Part shown: positions 51,081 through 61,888 of the stretch, piece by piece | Layout of the letters: the number at the start of each line of letters is the position of its first letter | How positions within the stretch are numbered: the stretch's first letter is position 1 | DNA from: an uncultured Kordia sp. | GTDB lineage: Bacteria; Bacteroidota; Bacteroidia; Flavobacteriales; Flavobacteriaceae | Direction: 5' to 3' | Assembly: GCF_947496985.1 (NCBI RefSeq) | Contig: NZ_CANMEZ010000003.1 | Span: 434,001-498,000, forward strand | Length of the DNA: 64,000 bases | Made by a program: the position numbers and the translations under genes | The notes under the pieces: model-generated | The model's database searches: none | The model's input: only the letters and a program-made list of their open reading frames with translations | Told to the model about the DNA's origin: nothing

Positions 51081-52091
51081 ATGTTTACAAATTACTCAAG
51101 ATTTATTTTATTGATTGCACTACTTTTTTCATCTATTTCTTTGGCACAAACTCTTTCTGGAGTTGTACTTGATGAAAAAACAAAAGAACCTTTATATGGT
51201 GTTTCCGTATATTTTGACGGAACTACTAATGGAACAGCTACTGATATGCAAGGAAAATTTGTGATCAGTTACAAAGCATCTACAGAATCTGCATTGGTAG
51301 TCAGTTATTTAGGGTATAATACACAAATATTTGATGTACGAAAGCTAACGAGCGGCGTTAAAATATATCTAAAATCAAAACCAGAAAGCTTAGGTGTCGT
51401 ATTTATTGAAAATGATCCGTGGCCACGGAAAAGAAAAATGGCAATATTTAGACGCGAGTTTATAGGAAAGACTGTTGGTGCTTCTGAATGTAGAATATTA
51501 AACGAAGATGATATTGAAGTCGTGTTTAATCCGACTACAAAAAAACTTACTGCATACGCTTCCAAACCAATTCTTGTAAAAAATAAATATTTAGGATATA
51601 CAATTTCCTATAATATGGAAGAGTTTGAAGCGCAATTAAATGTATCACGTAACGGATTTACCACAACTAGAAGTGTATATGTAGAAGGTACAAGTTTTTA
51701 TTCTGAATTACGTAAAAAAACACGAAAACGGAACTTAAAAGCAAGAGAAAAAGAATACGAAGAATCTATATTACATTTTATGCGCTCGTTGGCAAAAAAA
51801 CAATTGGAAGAAAACGGTTTTCAAATTTTTCACAAAGGTTTTATTGTACCACCATATAAATATTTTGATGTTACGTTAGAAGGTGAAAATGCCAAAATTG
51901 ATATGAAAACAAATAAATTGATCATTGTATATGATAGGTTTCATAAATCATCTTTGACAATTCCGTATGAGAATAAAGTATTTTACATCAATAAATTTGG
52001 AAACTTTTCACCTCCGAAAAAGTTATCTTTCGGAGGGTTTTTTGGTAAAAAAAGAATTGCAAATACATTGCCGCTAGATTATAACTTATAA
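51081..52091 (+). CDS. Exported CarboxypepD_reg-like domain protein
   Basis: 336 residues with a signal peptide (RFILLIALLFSSISLAQ). Residues 22-105 are a carboxypeptidase regulatory-like domain (SGVVLDEKTKEPLYGVSVYF ... LVVSYLGYNTQIFDV). The C-terminal 230 residues are a beta-rich region with basic loops (LRKKTRKRNLKAREKEYEES) that resembles the linker of DUF5686 proteins but lacks the barrel. Probably periplasmic. It overlaps the convergent peroxidase gene by 13 nt. Confidence 0.75.
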   Translation: MFTNYSRFILLIALLFSSISLAQTLSGVVLDEKTKEPLYGVSVYFDGTTNGTATDMQGKFVISYKASTESALVVSYLGYNTQIFDVRKLTSGVKIYLKSKPESLGVVFIENDPWPRKRKMAIFRREFIGKTVGASECRILNEDDIEVVFNPTTKKLTAYASKPILVKNKYLGYTISYNMEEFEAQLNVSRNGFTTTRSVYVEGTSFYSELRKKTRKRNLKAREKEYEESILHFMRSLAKKQLEENGFQIFHKGFIVPPYKYFDVTLEGENAKIDMKTNKLIIVYDRFHKSSLTIPYENKVFYINKFGNFSPPKKLSFGGFFGKKRIANTLPLDYNL

Positions 52092-53926
52092 CTTTCGTTA
52101 AGTTCGTCTTCTAAAGTATTGATGAAAGAGATAAGTGCACTAATTTCTTCATCTGTTAGGTTAAGTGGATCTGGTGGAAGTGTCTGATTTTCTAAATCAA
52201 TTCCAATACCTGCGCCACCGCCTAGATTGTAAAACTTTAAAACTTCTTCCAAGGTGTCATATACACCATTGTGCATATACGGAGCAGTTTTAGAAGCATT
52301 CCGAACCGTTGGTGTTTTAAAGGCAAATCGTTTCAATTCGGCCTGCGCAATAGCATAACGTCCAACATCTTCATCTACTGTAGCATTTTCCCAAGCTTTT
52401 GAATTAGGAACGCCTAACACTTCCAATTCACTTTCGGTAAAGTAGGGTGGAACTGTACCATTAAAAACTGGTGCAAAGTGACAAGTAGCACATTTTCCTT
52501 TTCCCATAAATAGATTAAAACCAAGCGTTTCTTCTTCCGTAAATGTATCTTCTTTTCCAGAAATATTTCTGTCAAATTTTGAGTTGAAAGGTGTTAAAGT
52601 TCTAATATACGTAGCTATGGCGTTTCGTACAGATTTATGCTCAATTCCTTGTTTGTATAAATTTTCAAATCGTTTTTTATAGATAGTGGACTTTTCTAAT
52701 TTTTCAATAATAATAGCTGTATTGGCATGAAATTCTTTCTTATTATTAATGACATCTAAGATTTGATTTTCTAAATTTTCTACACGCGCATCATAAAATT
52801 GCGATTGTTGTAAACTAGCATATAGAAGCGTAGGAGAATTACGTTGTACAGAGTTTCCAGTATTATCTTTAGAGAAGCGCAAACCGTCTGTAAAAGCTTT
52901 TTCTGGCTGATGACAACTTGCACAATTCATTTTGCCAGACGCTGAAAGTGAAGCGTCAAAAAATAAATCTTTTCCCAATTGCGCAATTTCAGGAGACACA
53001 TTTGGACTGTATCTAGGTTTAAATGTATTTGGATTAAACGTTTCAGCATCAAAAAATGATTCAATTCCGTAGTTGAGTTTTCGATCTAATGGAAATTTTA
53101 CATTCCAATCCGTTGCTGTTTGATTCCACAAAGCAACCATTGGATGCAAGTTATTTTTAATGAAATCATATCTATTGAACGCATCAAAACTTTCTGCATT
53201 AGTAAAGGATTCTTCAGCTTTTTTAAAAGCATTCATCCAACTTTTGTATAATTCCTTGTCATTAAAATAATCTTCATAAAATTTAAAATAGGTAGCTAAA
53301 CTTGTAAAAACTTCTTTGTTTTCAGGAATAGATTGTAATAGTACAGGCGAATCAAAGCCAGATATTCCTAACGACATAACACGAACTAGCGCCTGACGTG
53401 TTAACCATAAAAACTTATAATCTGTATGTTTTAGAATAGAATTGTGCTTCTGTTCAAGTTTTAATTTATTGTAAATATCATTTGCGTATGCATGAATTGC
53501 TTCAATGTCAATATCTGTTTCAGCAATGGCTTCTTCCAAAGCTTGAAAACCAGAAGCTTCTACTACTTTTTCTGCATTGTCGCCTTCATCAACTTTAGGC
53601 AAATTTGCTTTGTTCAATCCATAATAATTCGCACTATTATAAAAAGATAAAATAGGTTCCAAGCGTTTAAATGCCAATCGTGATTGTTTGAAATGGTACA
53701 AAATGCTGTCCTTGTTTGTAGCTTCGCACAAAGCAAAAACTTCTTCTAAACACATTGTAATATCTGCTGCATATTGTGTTTTAATAGCAGTTGTAATTGT
53801 AGCAGTATTTTGTGCAGGAACAGGAATTGTTTCGGCAGTCTTTTTACATGAATTTAAGAAACTCATGCATATAACAAAGAGGCTTATTAAATAAGCCTCT
53901 TTAGGTAGATTAATTTTTCTTTGCAT
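52079..53926 (-). CDS. MauG-family di-heme cytochrome c peroxidase with N-terminal imelysin-like domain
   Basis: 615 residues; signal with possible lipobox (SLFVICMSFLNSCKKTA). Residues 40-270 are helical and look like an imelysin-type domain (LEPILSFYNSANYYGLNK). The rest is the di-heme module: CASCHQPEKAFTDGLRFS and CATCHFAPVFNG are the two CxxCH motifs, and APYMHNGVYDTLEEVLKFYN is the conserved C-terminal stretch. It is the second gene after the PhoX-like lipoprotein (4 nt gap). Confidence 0.87.
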   Translation of the reverse strand: MQRKINLPKEAYLISLFVICMSFLNSCKKTAETIPVPAQNTATITTAIKTQYAADITMCLEEVFALCEATNKDSILYHFKQSRLAFKRLEPILSFYNSANYYGLNKANLPKVDEGDNAEKVVEASGFQALEEAIAETDIDIEAIHAYANDIYNKLKLEQKHNSILKHTDYKFLWLTRQALVRVMSLGISGFDSPVLLQSIPENKEVFTSLATYFKFYEDYFNDKELYKSWMNAFKKAEESFTNAESFDAFNRYDFIKNNLHPMVALWNQTATDWNVKFPLDRKLNYGIESFFDAETFNPNTFKPRYSPNVSPEIAQLGKDLFFDASLSASGKMNCASCHQPEKAFTDGLRFSKDNTGNSVQRNSPTLLYASLQQSQFYDARVENLENQILDVINNKKEFHANTAIIIEKLEKSTIYKKRFENLYKQGIEHKSVRNAIATYIRTLTPFNSKFDRNISGKEDTFTEEETLGFNLFMGKGKCATCHFAPVFNGTVPPYFTESELEVLGVPNSKAWENATVDEDVGRYAIAQAELKRFAFKTPTVRNASKTAPYMHNGVYDTLEEVLKFYNLGGGAGIGIDLENQTLPPDPLNLTDEEISALISFINTLEDELNESYKL

Positions 53927-53930
53927 GGTT

Positions 53931-55397
53931 TTATCGTGCTAATCCTTTAACAACTAATAAAATACTTCCTTCATCACTACTGTTAGCGTCAGTTCCTGCA
54001 CCATCAGGATTTAAGAAGGCGTCGCTTTTCCAAGAATGCGCTTGTTGAATCAATAAGAAAGTATCTGGTTCACCAATAATGTCTGAAATATCAATCATTC
54101 CTGTAAGTTCCCATTTTCCCCATCTATCATCAAAACTTGCATATCCGTTATCAACTGCTTGTACAGTTCTGTGTGCTGATTCTAAAACTACTTTTAATTC
54201 ACCACTATTTAAGTTATACTGATATAAATATGCGTCGTGTTGTTTTACCATATCATCTACATATCCGTTTGGATCTTCTTGAATGTACGCGTAGTTTTCA
54301 GTTACTAAAATATTATCTGGACTGTGAAATGTTTTTGCTTTTCCAGCCAAGTCATCTCCATTTAATACCAACGTTAACTTTCCTACTAACGGATTGTTTT
54401 CGTCTAATACTAACTTATACGTCCGTCCGTATTTTGTACGTGTATCCGAGTTAGAACTATGTCCTGTAGCATTGAAATAGATTTCTCTATTGGCAGCAGC
54501 AGAACCTTTTCTGTAATCAATATCTTCTACACGATTGAATGCCATTACGTTTTTGGCTATACTTTCTGCATTTAACTCATTGTACGTAGTTTGTTCAAGT
54601 TGCATAAATTCCACATTGTACTCAGTTCCTACGACTAAATCGTTGTCTGTGATAGTTCCGTCACCAACCTTCATTCCGTAAAGACTTCCGTTGTGTAAAT
54701 CGCCTAATGTATTAGAAACATACATAGCTAACTGTCCACCAGCATCTCCACGACTATCGTCACCAATCATGATTACTGTTTTTCCTTCAAAAGCATTTTT
54801 ATTTAAAGGAACAGCGTTTTCAATTGTCCATTGTCCCATTGCAGGTAATATTTCTGCAACACTAGCGTCAGAAGCAGCTTTATACGGATCTACCATAAAT
54901 ACGTTATTCGTAGGCATTGATCCCCATTCTCCACCACTAAAGTACACAGGCCCATATCCGTGTTCTTCAGGCGTAGCTAAACTTCCAGAACATTGAGCAG
55001 TGTTTCCAGTTGCGTCTGAATTTAAGATGTATTCTCCTTTTACAGGTTTAAAAGTTGCATCGAGAGTGATACGTGCAATAGCATAATCGGCTTCAATGTT
55101 ATTTATTAATGTAAATGTTCCGTCTTGATTTCTTAATAAACCACAACCATCTGCCATACTTCCGTATACAAAGTTTGGAGAATCTGATAATGCATCTTCA
55201 GAGCTTAAAATGCTGTATACTTCTATGTTGTTAAATTCAGATTGCTTTGTTACAAAAGCAGGTGTCATTGAATGATTTTTTAATTCAATTACTGAATTAT
55301 TTGTGCCTGGAATGTCTACAGTATTATTATCATCACTATCACATGATATGAATGTAATTAATCCTGTTAAGGCTAAAATTTTTGAAATAGTTTTCAT
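53931..55397 (-). CDS. PhoX-like (DUF839) lipoprotein
   Basis: 488 residues with lipoprotein signal (LTGLITFISCDSDDN, Cys19). Blocks typical of the DUF839/PhoX beta-propeller are visible: INNIEADYAIARITLD, CSGSLATPEEHGYGPVYFSG, IGDDSRGDAGGQLAMYVS, and FHSPDNILVTENYAYIQEDP. PhoX enzymes are Fe/Ca-dependent alkaline phosphatases; whether the metal residues (such as the single Cys near the Fe centre) are all retained was not checked. It is the first gene of a pair with the di-heme peroxidase. A TAGATTTG -7 element lies upstream. Confidence 0.75.
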   Translation of the reverse strand: MKTISKILALTGLITFISCDSDDNNTVDIPGTNNSVIELKNHSMTPAFVTKQSEFNNIEVYSILSSEDALSDSPNFVYGSMADGCGLLRNQDGTFTLINNIEADYAIARITLDATFKPVKGEYILNSDATGNTAQCSGSLATPEEHGYGPVYFSGGEWGSMPTNNVFMVDPYKAASDASVAEILPAMGQWTIENAVPLNKNAFEGKTVIMIGDDSRGDAGGQLAMYVSNTLGDLHNGSLYGMKVGDGTITDNDLVVGTEYNVEFMQLEQTTYNELNAESIAKNVMAFNRVEDIDYRKGSAAANREIYFNATGHSSNSDTRTKYGRTYKLVLDENNPLVGKLTLVLNGDDLAGKAKTFHSPDNILVTENYAYIQEDPNGYVDDMVKQHDAYLYQYNLNSGELKVVLESAHRTVQAVDNGYASFDDRWGKWELTGMIDISDIIGEPDTFLLIQQAHSWKSDAFLNPDGAGTDANSSDEGSILLVVKGLAR

Positions 55398-55874
55398 CGA
55401 TTTATTAGTTTGCGAATTTTTAGTTGCACAAATCTATTGATGAAGTGTTAGTGAATTTTTAGCACAATATTGTTTTACGTTTACCTGTATATTAAGTTAA
55501 CGTTTCTAGTTTAAGTTTGTATGAAATTGTAGTTAAGTGTCTTTTTTGATAGCAAAATCGGTTATTTTATAGAAATGATGCGTTTAAACTCCCATTGCGT
55601 GATTATACCAAAAATTTATACCTTTTACTTACTGGTAACGATCTAAGAAATAAAAAAGTTTGTCAAATAGGTATGGAAAAAGACCTATACATACTTCTGC
55701 AAATACAAGTAGTGTTTTAGTTTGTATAATTTTTTCCAGACGATGTATTCGGACGAAATATTCATTGAGTTTTTAAACAAATAAAATTACTCTTGTTTCA
55801 AAGTATGAAAGTCATTATTATGAAAATAATGAATGTTTTTTGTCAATATTAATGATTGAGTTGTTCAGGATTAT
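55398..55874. other. 477-nt gap with the PhoX-like gene promoter
   Basis: The only recognisable element is a -7 TAGATTTG on the minus strand at 55429-55436, about 32 nt before the PhoX-like start codon. No ORF above 30 codons with protein-like composition was seen, and no repeat of the cassette type. Confidence 0.55.
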
Positions 55875-56441
55875 TTATTCAAAAGTGATTTCATTTGTAG
55901 TACTAGAAATGACTTGATTATTTTCAAAAACAGCTGTCATTGTAAATTGTACAGTAGTTGTTGATGGAATCTCTGTATCAAATCTTAAAAATCTTTCAAG
56001 ATATGTATGACTATGATTTGTATTTATCCACAACCTATGCATGTCAAATAGTTCACCTTGATTGAATTGGTGTTCAACAATTACATGGTCATTTAATGAT
56101 TCTCCAGCAGGAATCCCAAATAAAGGAACATTTGCAGTAAGCGTGATCGTACTCACAAGTTTTACGTTTGTAAAATGTTCATCACAAGAAATGGAAGCAT
56201 AAGCTGTGTTTATAACTCCTGACTTTTTAGATAGGAGTGAAGCCATTTCTACATAGTAATCAACATTATATTCTAAATTGAAATTTTCATTTGCTACATT
56301 GGTACTATCTTCGTCTAAATCATCTTTAGCAGAGAGTGCTATTGAGGTTATAAATACATTGTAATCGTCACTACAACAGGCATAAAAAAAGAGTTGTACA
56401 AAGACTACAAAAACAACAAGCTTAATAATTTTTTGTTTCAT
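55875..56441 (-). CDS. Lipoprotein of unknown function
   Basis: 188 residues with a signal and lipobox (VVFVQLFFYACCSDDYN). The CCSDDYNVFITSIAL start and beta-rich body (VSTITLTANVPLFGIPAGES) resemble DUF5034-type Bacteroidetes lipoproteins, but the match is recalled and not verified. Probably on the outer membrane or in the periplasm. Monocistronic. Confidence 0.65.
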   Translation of the reverse strand: MKQKIIKLVVFVVFVQLFFYACCSDDYNVFITSIALSAKDDLDEDSTNVANENFNLEYNVDYYVEMASLLSKKSGVINTAYASISCDEHFTNVKLVSTITLTANVPLFGIPAGESLNDHVIVEHQFNQGELFDMHRLWINTNHSHTYLERFLRFDTEIPSTTTVQFTMTAVFENNQVISSTTNEITFE

Positions 56442-56547
56442 ATTTTTCTATGGTTTCCCAATAGATGCAGGAACACAAAAAAGGTTGCGTTTTTTTGAAT
56501 TATAAATGTAAAATGCTAAATTTTAAAGTGTTTTTATTAAAACAATT

Positions 56548-57210
56548 CTAAGAAACAATATTCCCATCTCGCATTACAATTTTACGATCGGCCATTTCTG
56601 CTAATTCTTTGTTATGCGTAACAATGATAAATGTTTGTCCAAACTTATCGCGAAGTTTAAAAAATAAATTGTGTAAGTTTTCTGCCGATTCAGAATCTAA
56701 GTTTCCACTTGGCTCATCAGCAAAAATGATAGAAGGCTTGTTCATTAAAGCTCTGGCAACAGCTACACGTTGTTGTTCTCCTCCAGAAAGTTCATTGGGT
56801 TTATGATCATAACGATGCGACAATCCTAAGAAATCGAGTAACTCTTTTGCTCTTTTTTCAGCATCAGCCTTATTTGTATTTTTAATAAAAGCAGGAATGC
56901 ATACATTTTCAAGTGCTGTAAACTCCGGAAGCAATTGATGAAACTGAAAAATAAATCCGATATGATTGTTTCTAAACTTAGCCAATCCTTTTTCTGAAAG
57001 TCTTCCTATTCGCTCATCATTGATAATGAGTGAGCTTTCTTTGTTAGGAGTCATTTTATCTAAGGTTCCTAATATTTGAAGCAGAGTAGTTTTTCCCGCT
57101 CCCGAAGCGCCAACAATGGAAACAATTTCTCCTTTTTTGATATTTAAATCAATTCCTTTAAGTACTTCTAAATCGCCGTAACGTTTGCGTATATTTTTCG
57201 CTGTAATCAT
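56548..57210 (-). CDS. ABC transporter ATP-binding protein, LolD/MacB-like
   Basis: 220 residues. Walker [11 protein letters not shown]-loop [18 protein letters not shown], signature [15 protein letters not shown], Walker [13 protein letters not shown] and the switch His ([10 protein letters not shown]) are intact. The [16 protein letters not shown] stretch is typical of the LolD/MacB family, which powers lipoprotein release or extrusion. No permease is adjacent; in Bacteroidetes the permease is often elsewhere. Confidence 0.9.
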   Translation of the reverse strand: MITAKNIRKRYGDLEVLKGIDLNIKKGEIVSIVGASGAGKTTLLQILGTLDKMTPNKESSLIINDERIGRLSEKGLAKFRNNHIGFIFQFHQLLPEFTALENVCIPAFIKNTNKADAEKRAKELLDFLGLSHRYDHKPNELSGGEQQRVAVARALMNKPSIIFADEPSGNLDSESAENLHNLFFKLRDKFGQTFIIVTHNKELAEMADRKIVMRDGNIVS

Positions 57211-57260
57211 GGATTCTCCTATAAAAGTTCCAATTTACTACATAAAGCTGTCATGCACAA

Positions 57261-59741
57261 TTATGAATTAACTTTCCCTCTTCTTTTTTTACTTTTGAAG
57301 ATGTTTTTTACATTATTATAATCGATAAAGTATACCAAACGAAGTGATAATGTATGATCAATTGGCTCATCAAAGAGTTTATTTAAACTACTAAAATATG
57401 TATCCGAAGAAGCTTCTGTCTGATTAAAAATTTGATTCCTATATAATGCAGTTAAAAAACTACCAGGAGCAAATTGCCATGTATAATTTAAATCTAAATT
57501 CCAAGTACTGAAGTTAATGTTAGAATTTCCTAAATTTAAATCTTCAAAGCTACTTTGCGATTGTACCAAACGTCCGTTGTCTCTTAAAAAATAAGGGTTG
57601 TCGTCATAATCAACTGTAGACCAGTAATTTCTGAAGGTTAAGTTTAAGCCATGTAACGAATTGAAACTATAATTAGCAGAAATACTATTAACTAAGATGA
57701 TTTGATCACGTTGTCCAAAGATGATTTCGTTTTCCAAATCATTGGAGTCATTTGCATATCCTCTACGATTATTTTCAATGTTTAAAGATGATCTGTATAC
57801 TAATATACATTTATCATTTACACGAACTCTTGGCTCTATATTTATTCTATAACTAGTAAATCCCTGATCTTTTTCAAATAACGTAGAAAAACCTAGATTT
57901 ACATCAAGAGCGAATGTTTTGTTATAATCTGTAGAAATGAAACCTCTTAAATTCAATCTGTTTTCAGTAAGAAAGAAACGTTTGTTATCAAAATCACGTG
58001 GTTCAAAATAATCAAACTGTTTTCCTGGTGCAAAGCTTGCATTTCCACCAAATCCCATCAAGCTTTTTTTCAAAACTCCAAATAGATTTACACCAAAATT
58101 AGCACCTGTATATACATCAGGACTGTACAAACGGCGATAGTTTACCCATGTATTAATTCTAAAGTTATTTAGCTTTTTTGTAGGTTCAAATATTTGATAC
58201 GAAGCATCCAGTCCAAAGTTGTTGAAGTTGTTTCGAAAATTCAATCCTAAATCATTGATGTCATATTTTGTATTAGAAAAACTATGATCAAAACTATATC
58301 TGAATTTTCCGCTAATCTTACGAATGGCAAAGAATGAATTGAAACCAGTTTCAGTTCCAGTTTCTAAGTTTCGATTGCTCATTTTTAATTGAGCATCAAC
58401 ATTTACAGTATTCTTTTTATTTACAATATCAGCTACAAGTGCCGTTACATTAGCATCTCTAAAACCGCTTCCATCTCTGGTAACATTTGTATTTATTAAA
58501 CTAATTGAAGAGTTTTTATTAAATTGCTGATCTACAACCATAATGTTATAGTTAGTCAACGGTTCTATAACTTCTTCACGGAATTCGCCAGTATCGTTGT
58601 TTCGGATAGTAGCTTTTGTTTTTTCGGTAATTGCATTAAAGAAACCAATACCCAAACCGTTTTTAGTTCTTCCTGAAACTTTTACCGCATTTATTAATTT
58701 TACTTCATCGGGAGAATCAACAACTTCTTCATTGTCGGCTGTGTCAGCACTTCTAGACGGAGCATTTCCTATACGACGTGAAAAGAATAATCGTCCTTTA
58801 TTAAACAAATCGACACCTTCTGTGAAGAATTGTCGTTGTTCAGAGAAAGTTTGTTCAAAAGGCCCTAAATTCAATTGAAGGTTGTCAAATCCAGCTTGAC
58901 TGAAATCAGGAACCAACGTAGCATCCAATGTAAAGTTTTCAGTAATTCCATACTTTACATCCATTCCAAAATTATATTCGTCGGTCGTTTGCCCATCGCT
59001 TGAACGAACTACAGCTGAGGTAAAGGGATAAAAAATTAAACGTGTTGGCGGATGAATATCACGTAATCCTTTCAACTCTCCAGCGTATAATCCAATATAT
59101 CCTTTTGTTGGGTCAAAGGCATTCCATGTATATTGTTTTCTAGTTTTTCTAAATTGTCGGTGAAATTGAATTCCCCAAGTTGGCACTTTCTGATTGGTAA
59201 AACGAAGTGTACGATAAGGTATTTTTACTTCCACAATCCAGCCATCGTCAACCATTGTTGCAGCATTTTTCCAAACAGCATTCCAACTAAAATCTTCTCC
59301 AACACTCGGATTTGCAATGGCATCTGCTTGATTTCCATTTGGAAATACAAAAAACTCAGTGTCATTCTGTCCGTCATTGTTTGGATTAATTACAATTCCC
59401 AAAAAATCATTAATTCCAAAATTATCACGCGTTGTAAATTGACGCATAATATTTTCAGGTTTATCATACATATATGCAGCAACGTATATTGCTTCATCAT
59501 CGTATGTCATTTTTACAACGGTTTTCTGAAAATCGGGTAATGTATGTCCAATATCTGGTCTAAATTGGATAAAATCGGTTGCTATATCAGCATCTTTCCA
59601 TACTTCATCATCTAAAACGCCATCAATTTTTGGAGGATTAGAAGTTCGTTTAATATTATAAGTTTTTTTTGGAATACTATCTTGAGCAACAGAATTGAGG
59701 GAAAAAGATAAGAGTAGTACGAATACTAAAAGGCGGCTCAT
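57261..59741 (-). CDS. DUF5916 protein: CBM9-like domain plus outer-membrane barrel
   Basis: 826 residues with signal peptide (LLVFVLLLSFSLNSVAQ). The N-terminal domain (KRTSNPPKIDGVLDDEVWKD ... EVKIPYRTLRF) is the carbohydrate-binding family 9-like fold. From about residue 230 the sequence is a run of amphipathic strands (FNFGMDVKYGITENFTLDAT) to the C-terminus (LRLVYFIDYN), a predicted outer-membrane barrel. Role unknown; no PUL genes adjoin. Confidence 0.85.
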   Translation of the reverse strand: MSRLLVFVLLLSFSLNSVAQDSIPKKTYNIKRTSNPPKIDGVLDDEVWKDADIATDFIQFRPDIGHTLPDFQKTVVKMTYDDEAIYVAAYMYDKPENIMRQFTTRDNFGINDFLGIVINPNNDGQNDTEFFVFPNGNQADAIANPSVGEDFSWNAVWKNAATMVDDGWIVEVKIPYRTLRFTNQKVPTWGIQFHRQFRKTRKQYTWNAFDPTKGYIGLYAGELKGLRDIHPPTRLIFYPFTSAVVRSSDGQTTDEYNFGMDVKYGITENFTLDATLVPDFSQAGFDNLQLNLGPFEQTFSEQRQFFTEGVDLFNKGRLFFSRRIGNAPSRSADTADNEEVVDSPDEVKLINAVKVSGRTKNGLGIGFFNAITEKTKATIRNNDTGEFREEVIEPLTNYNIMVVDQQFNKNSSISLINTNVTRDGSGFRDANVTALVADIVNKKNTVNVDAQLKMSNRNLETGTETGFNSFFAIRKISGKFRYSFDHSFSNTKYDINDLGLNFRNNFNNFGLDASYQIFEPTKKLNNFRINTWVNYRRLYSPDVYTGANFGVNLFGVLKKSLMGFGGNASFAPGKQFDYFEPRDFDNKRFFLTENRLNLRGFISTDYNKTFALDVNLGFSTLFEKDQGFTSYRINIEPRVRVNDKCILVYRSSLNIENNRRGYANDSNDLENEIIFGQRDQIILVNSISANYSFNSLHGLNLTFRNYWSTVDYDDNPYFLRDNGRLVQSQSSFEDLNLGNSNINFSTWNLDLNYTWQFAPGSFLTALYRNQIFNQTEASSDTYFSSLNKLFDEPIDHTLSLRLVYFIDYNNVKNIFKSKKRRGKVNS

Positions 59742-59956
59742 TGTTTACAGTTTTTTGATTGATGATGTCTTAAAGAGTAAGGGAATTTGAAATTGTTACA
59801 ACAAGACAACGCAAAACTAGGTGGATACTTCACTTTTTTATCCTAAAAAAAAGTTAAATGTTGCTTAAAATTTTTAACAAATACAGTATTTCAACACAGT
59901 TTACATGAAGTTTTTTTGAGTATCTTTAACAACTTTGAAAATGAAATTTGAGAATC

Positions 59957-60553
59957 ATGCCCTATAAAAAATTAGAAGAATATAATATTGAAGTTACGAA
60001 AGAAGTAAAAGATCGTTATAAGACTATTATAGAAGAACTTGGTGAAGATACCACGCGTGAAGGTCTATTAAAAACACCTGAACGTGCCGCAAAAGCTATG
60101 CAGTTTTTGACACAAGGTTATGAAATGGATCCAGCTGCAATTTTGAAAGGAGCCATGTTTGCCGAAGATTATGATGATATGGTGATTGTAAAAGATATTG
60201 AATTGTATTCGTTATGTGAACATCATATTTTACCATTTTTTGGAAAAGCCCATATTGCCTATATTCCGAACGGTCATATTGTTGGATTGAGTAAATTGCC
60301 TCGTATTGTAGATGTTTTTTCGAGACGATTACAAGTGCAAGAACGTTTAACACATGACATTTTAGAGTGTATCAATAACACGTTGAAGCCCAAAGGTGTT
60401 GCCGTTGTGATTGAAGCTTCTCATATGTGTATGATGATGCGTGGCGTACAAAAACAAAATTCTGTAACCACAACTTCGGGCTTTAGAGGTGCTTTTGAAA
60501 AAATAGAAACGAGAACGGAATTTTTAAAATTGATCAGTTCGAGTTTATCTTAA
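59957..60553 (+). CDS. folE: GTP cyclohydrolase I
   Basis: 198 residues from [20 protein letters not shown]. It converts GTP to 7,8-dihydroneopterin triphosphate, first step of folate synthesis. Zinc and active-site residues are visible: [28 protein letters not shown] and [13 protein letters not shown] (second zinc Cys). The ATG at 59957 is preferred over a TTG three codons upstream. The DUF885 gene follows closely (13 nt). Confidence 0.96.
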   Translation: MPYKKLEEYNIEVTKEVKDRYKTIIEELGEDTTREGLLKTPERAAKAMQFLTQGYEMDPAAILKGAMFAEDYDDMVIVKDIELYSLCEHHILPFFGKAHIAYIPNGHIVGLSKLPRIVDVFSRRLQVQERLTHDILECINNTLKPKGVAVVIEASHMCMMMRGVQKQNSVTTTSGFRGAFEKIETRTEFLKLISSSLS

Positions 60554-60566
60554 ATAGTATGTTTCT

Positions 60567-61883
60567 TTGAAAAAAATCCAATTCATATTTTTGTTTTTAT
60601 TCCTGTGTAATAGTTCACTGTTTGCGCAAAAGTCACTACAGGACTGGAATGAGTTTGAAACTGCTTTCGTGAAAGACTTTAAACGATTGCATATTGCAGA
60701 TTTACAAATTTATTATGTAGATAATTTAGAACTCATACAAAGCAATCGAAATATTGCGAAGCAAGAAAAGATGTTTTTAAGGTATAAAATAGCTTTGAAA
60801 TCAATTGATTTTGAGAAGTTAACGAAATCTCAACAATTGGATTATGCATTGGTTTCGTATGAAATTGATTTACACCTAGAACGTATTGTTCTTGAGAAAA
60901 AGTGGCTAAGCATTAAACCAAAAAAAATTTCTACAGAAGGCTTACAGCAAGTTCCCATGGGAAAAGAATGGTATGCATATTTCTTAAAAAAGTGGGTAGA
61001 TGCAGAAGTGACACCTGACGAGTTGTTTCAATTTGGATTATCAGAAATAGAACGAGTGAAAAAAGCAATGAATGCTATTGAAAAAGCATCAGGTTTGGAT
61101 AGTTTGGAATATCAAAATTATATCAATAGACCAGTATTCTTTTTTAATGATGTAGCTACCATTCAAAAAAGCTTTGAAATTTTTAAAGAGGAGATTTCAC
61201 CAAACTTAGTCGGGCATTTTCCAAAAGTAGATCAATTACCAGATGTATATATAGAACAAGGGAAAAATAAGGCATACGGACAAGTTCCTGCCTATTATGC
61301 TGAAGTGAGAAGTACATTTTATTACAATTATTTTGATACTCCTTTTAATCGAAGACAGGTTGCTTGGATTTTTATGCATGAAGCCATTCCAGGACATCAT
61401 TATCAAATTAAATATGAAGATCAGTTAGAGAAATCAAAGATCAAAGAATTGTTTTCATATAGTGGTTACCGTGAAGGTTGGGCAGCATATGTGGAAGAAC
61501 TCATTCATGAATTTGGTACGTATACTACAAAATATGACGAGTTAGGAAAGTGGGAATGGGACATTATTCGTTCGGTTCGTGTGGCAATGGATGTTGGATT
61601 AAATTATTATGACTGGAGTGATGAAAAGGCATTAGAATTTTGGCAACAACACATTCAGGGACAAGATGATATTGCGAAACGTGAAATTGGCCGTATGACA
61701 CGTTGGCCAGCACAAGTAATTACATATAAGTATGGTGTCAACCAAATATTACAATGGAAAGCGCAACTCACAGCAACACTCCCAAGAGGAAAAGAATTTC
61801 CTTGGTTGGCTTTTCATACAAAAATTCTGCAAAACGGTGCGTTGCCATATTCTGTGATGGACGCTGTAATTTTTGGGAATTAG
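60567..61883 (+). CDS. DUF885-family metallopeptidase-like protein
   Basis: 438 residues with a signal peptide (FIFLFLFLCNSSLFAQ). The zinc motif HEAIPGHHYQ (HExxH-like) and later YREGWAAYVEELIHEFG (with a further Glu) are the hallmarks of DUF885. It is probably a periplasmic peptidase. Translation appears to start at TTG, where the 5-prime ATG TTT CTT TGA mini-frame overlaps; no in-frame ATG precedes the signal peptide. Confidence 0.83.
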   Translation: MKKIQFIFLFLFLCNSSLFAQKSLQDWNEFETAFVKDFKRLHIADLQIYYVDNLELIQSNRNIAKQEKMFLRYKIALKSIDFEKLTKSQQLDYALVSYEIDLHLERIVLEKKWLSIKPKKISTEGLQQVPMGKEWYAYFLKKWVDAEVTPDELFQFGLSEIERVKKAMNAIEKASGLDSLEYQNYINRPVFFFNDVATIQKSFEIFKEEISPNLVGHFPKVDQLPDVYIEQGKNKAYGQVPAYYAEVRSTFYYNYFDTPFNRRQVAWIFMHEAIPGHHYQIKYEDQLEKSKIKELFSYSGYREGWAAYVEELIHEFGTYTTKYDELGKWEWDIIRSVRVAMDVGLNYYDWSDEKALEFWQQHIQGQDDIAKREIGRMTRWPAQVITYKYGVNQILQWKAQLTATLPRGKEFPWLAFHTKILQNGALPYSVMDAVIFGN

Positions 61884-61888
61884 ATTAT

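Noticed and set aside
59133-59540. 135-residue plus-strand ORF
   Set aside because: Antisense to the DUF5916 gene; composition not protein-like.
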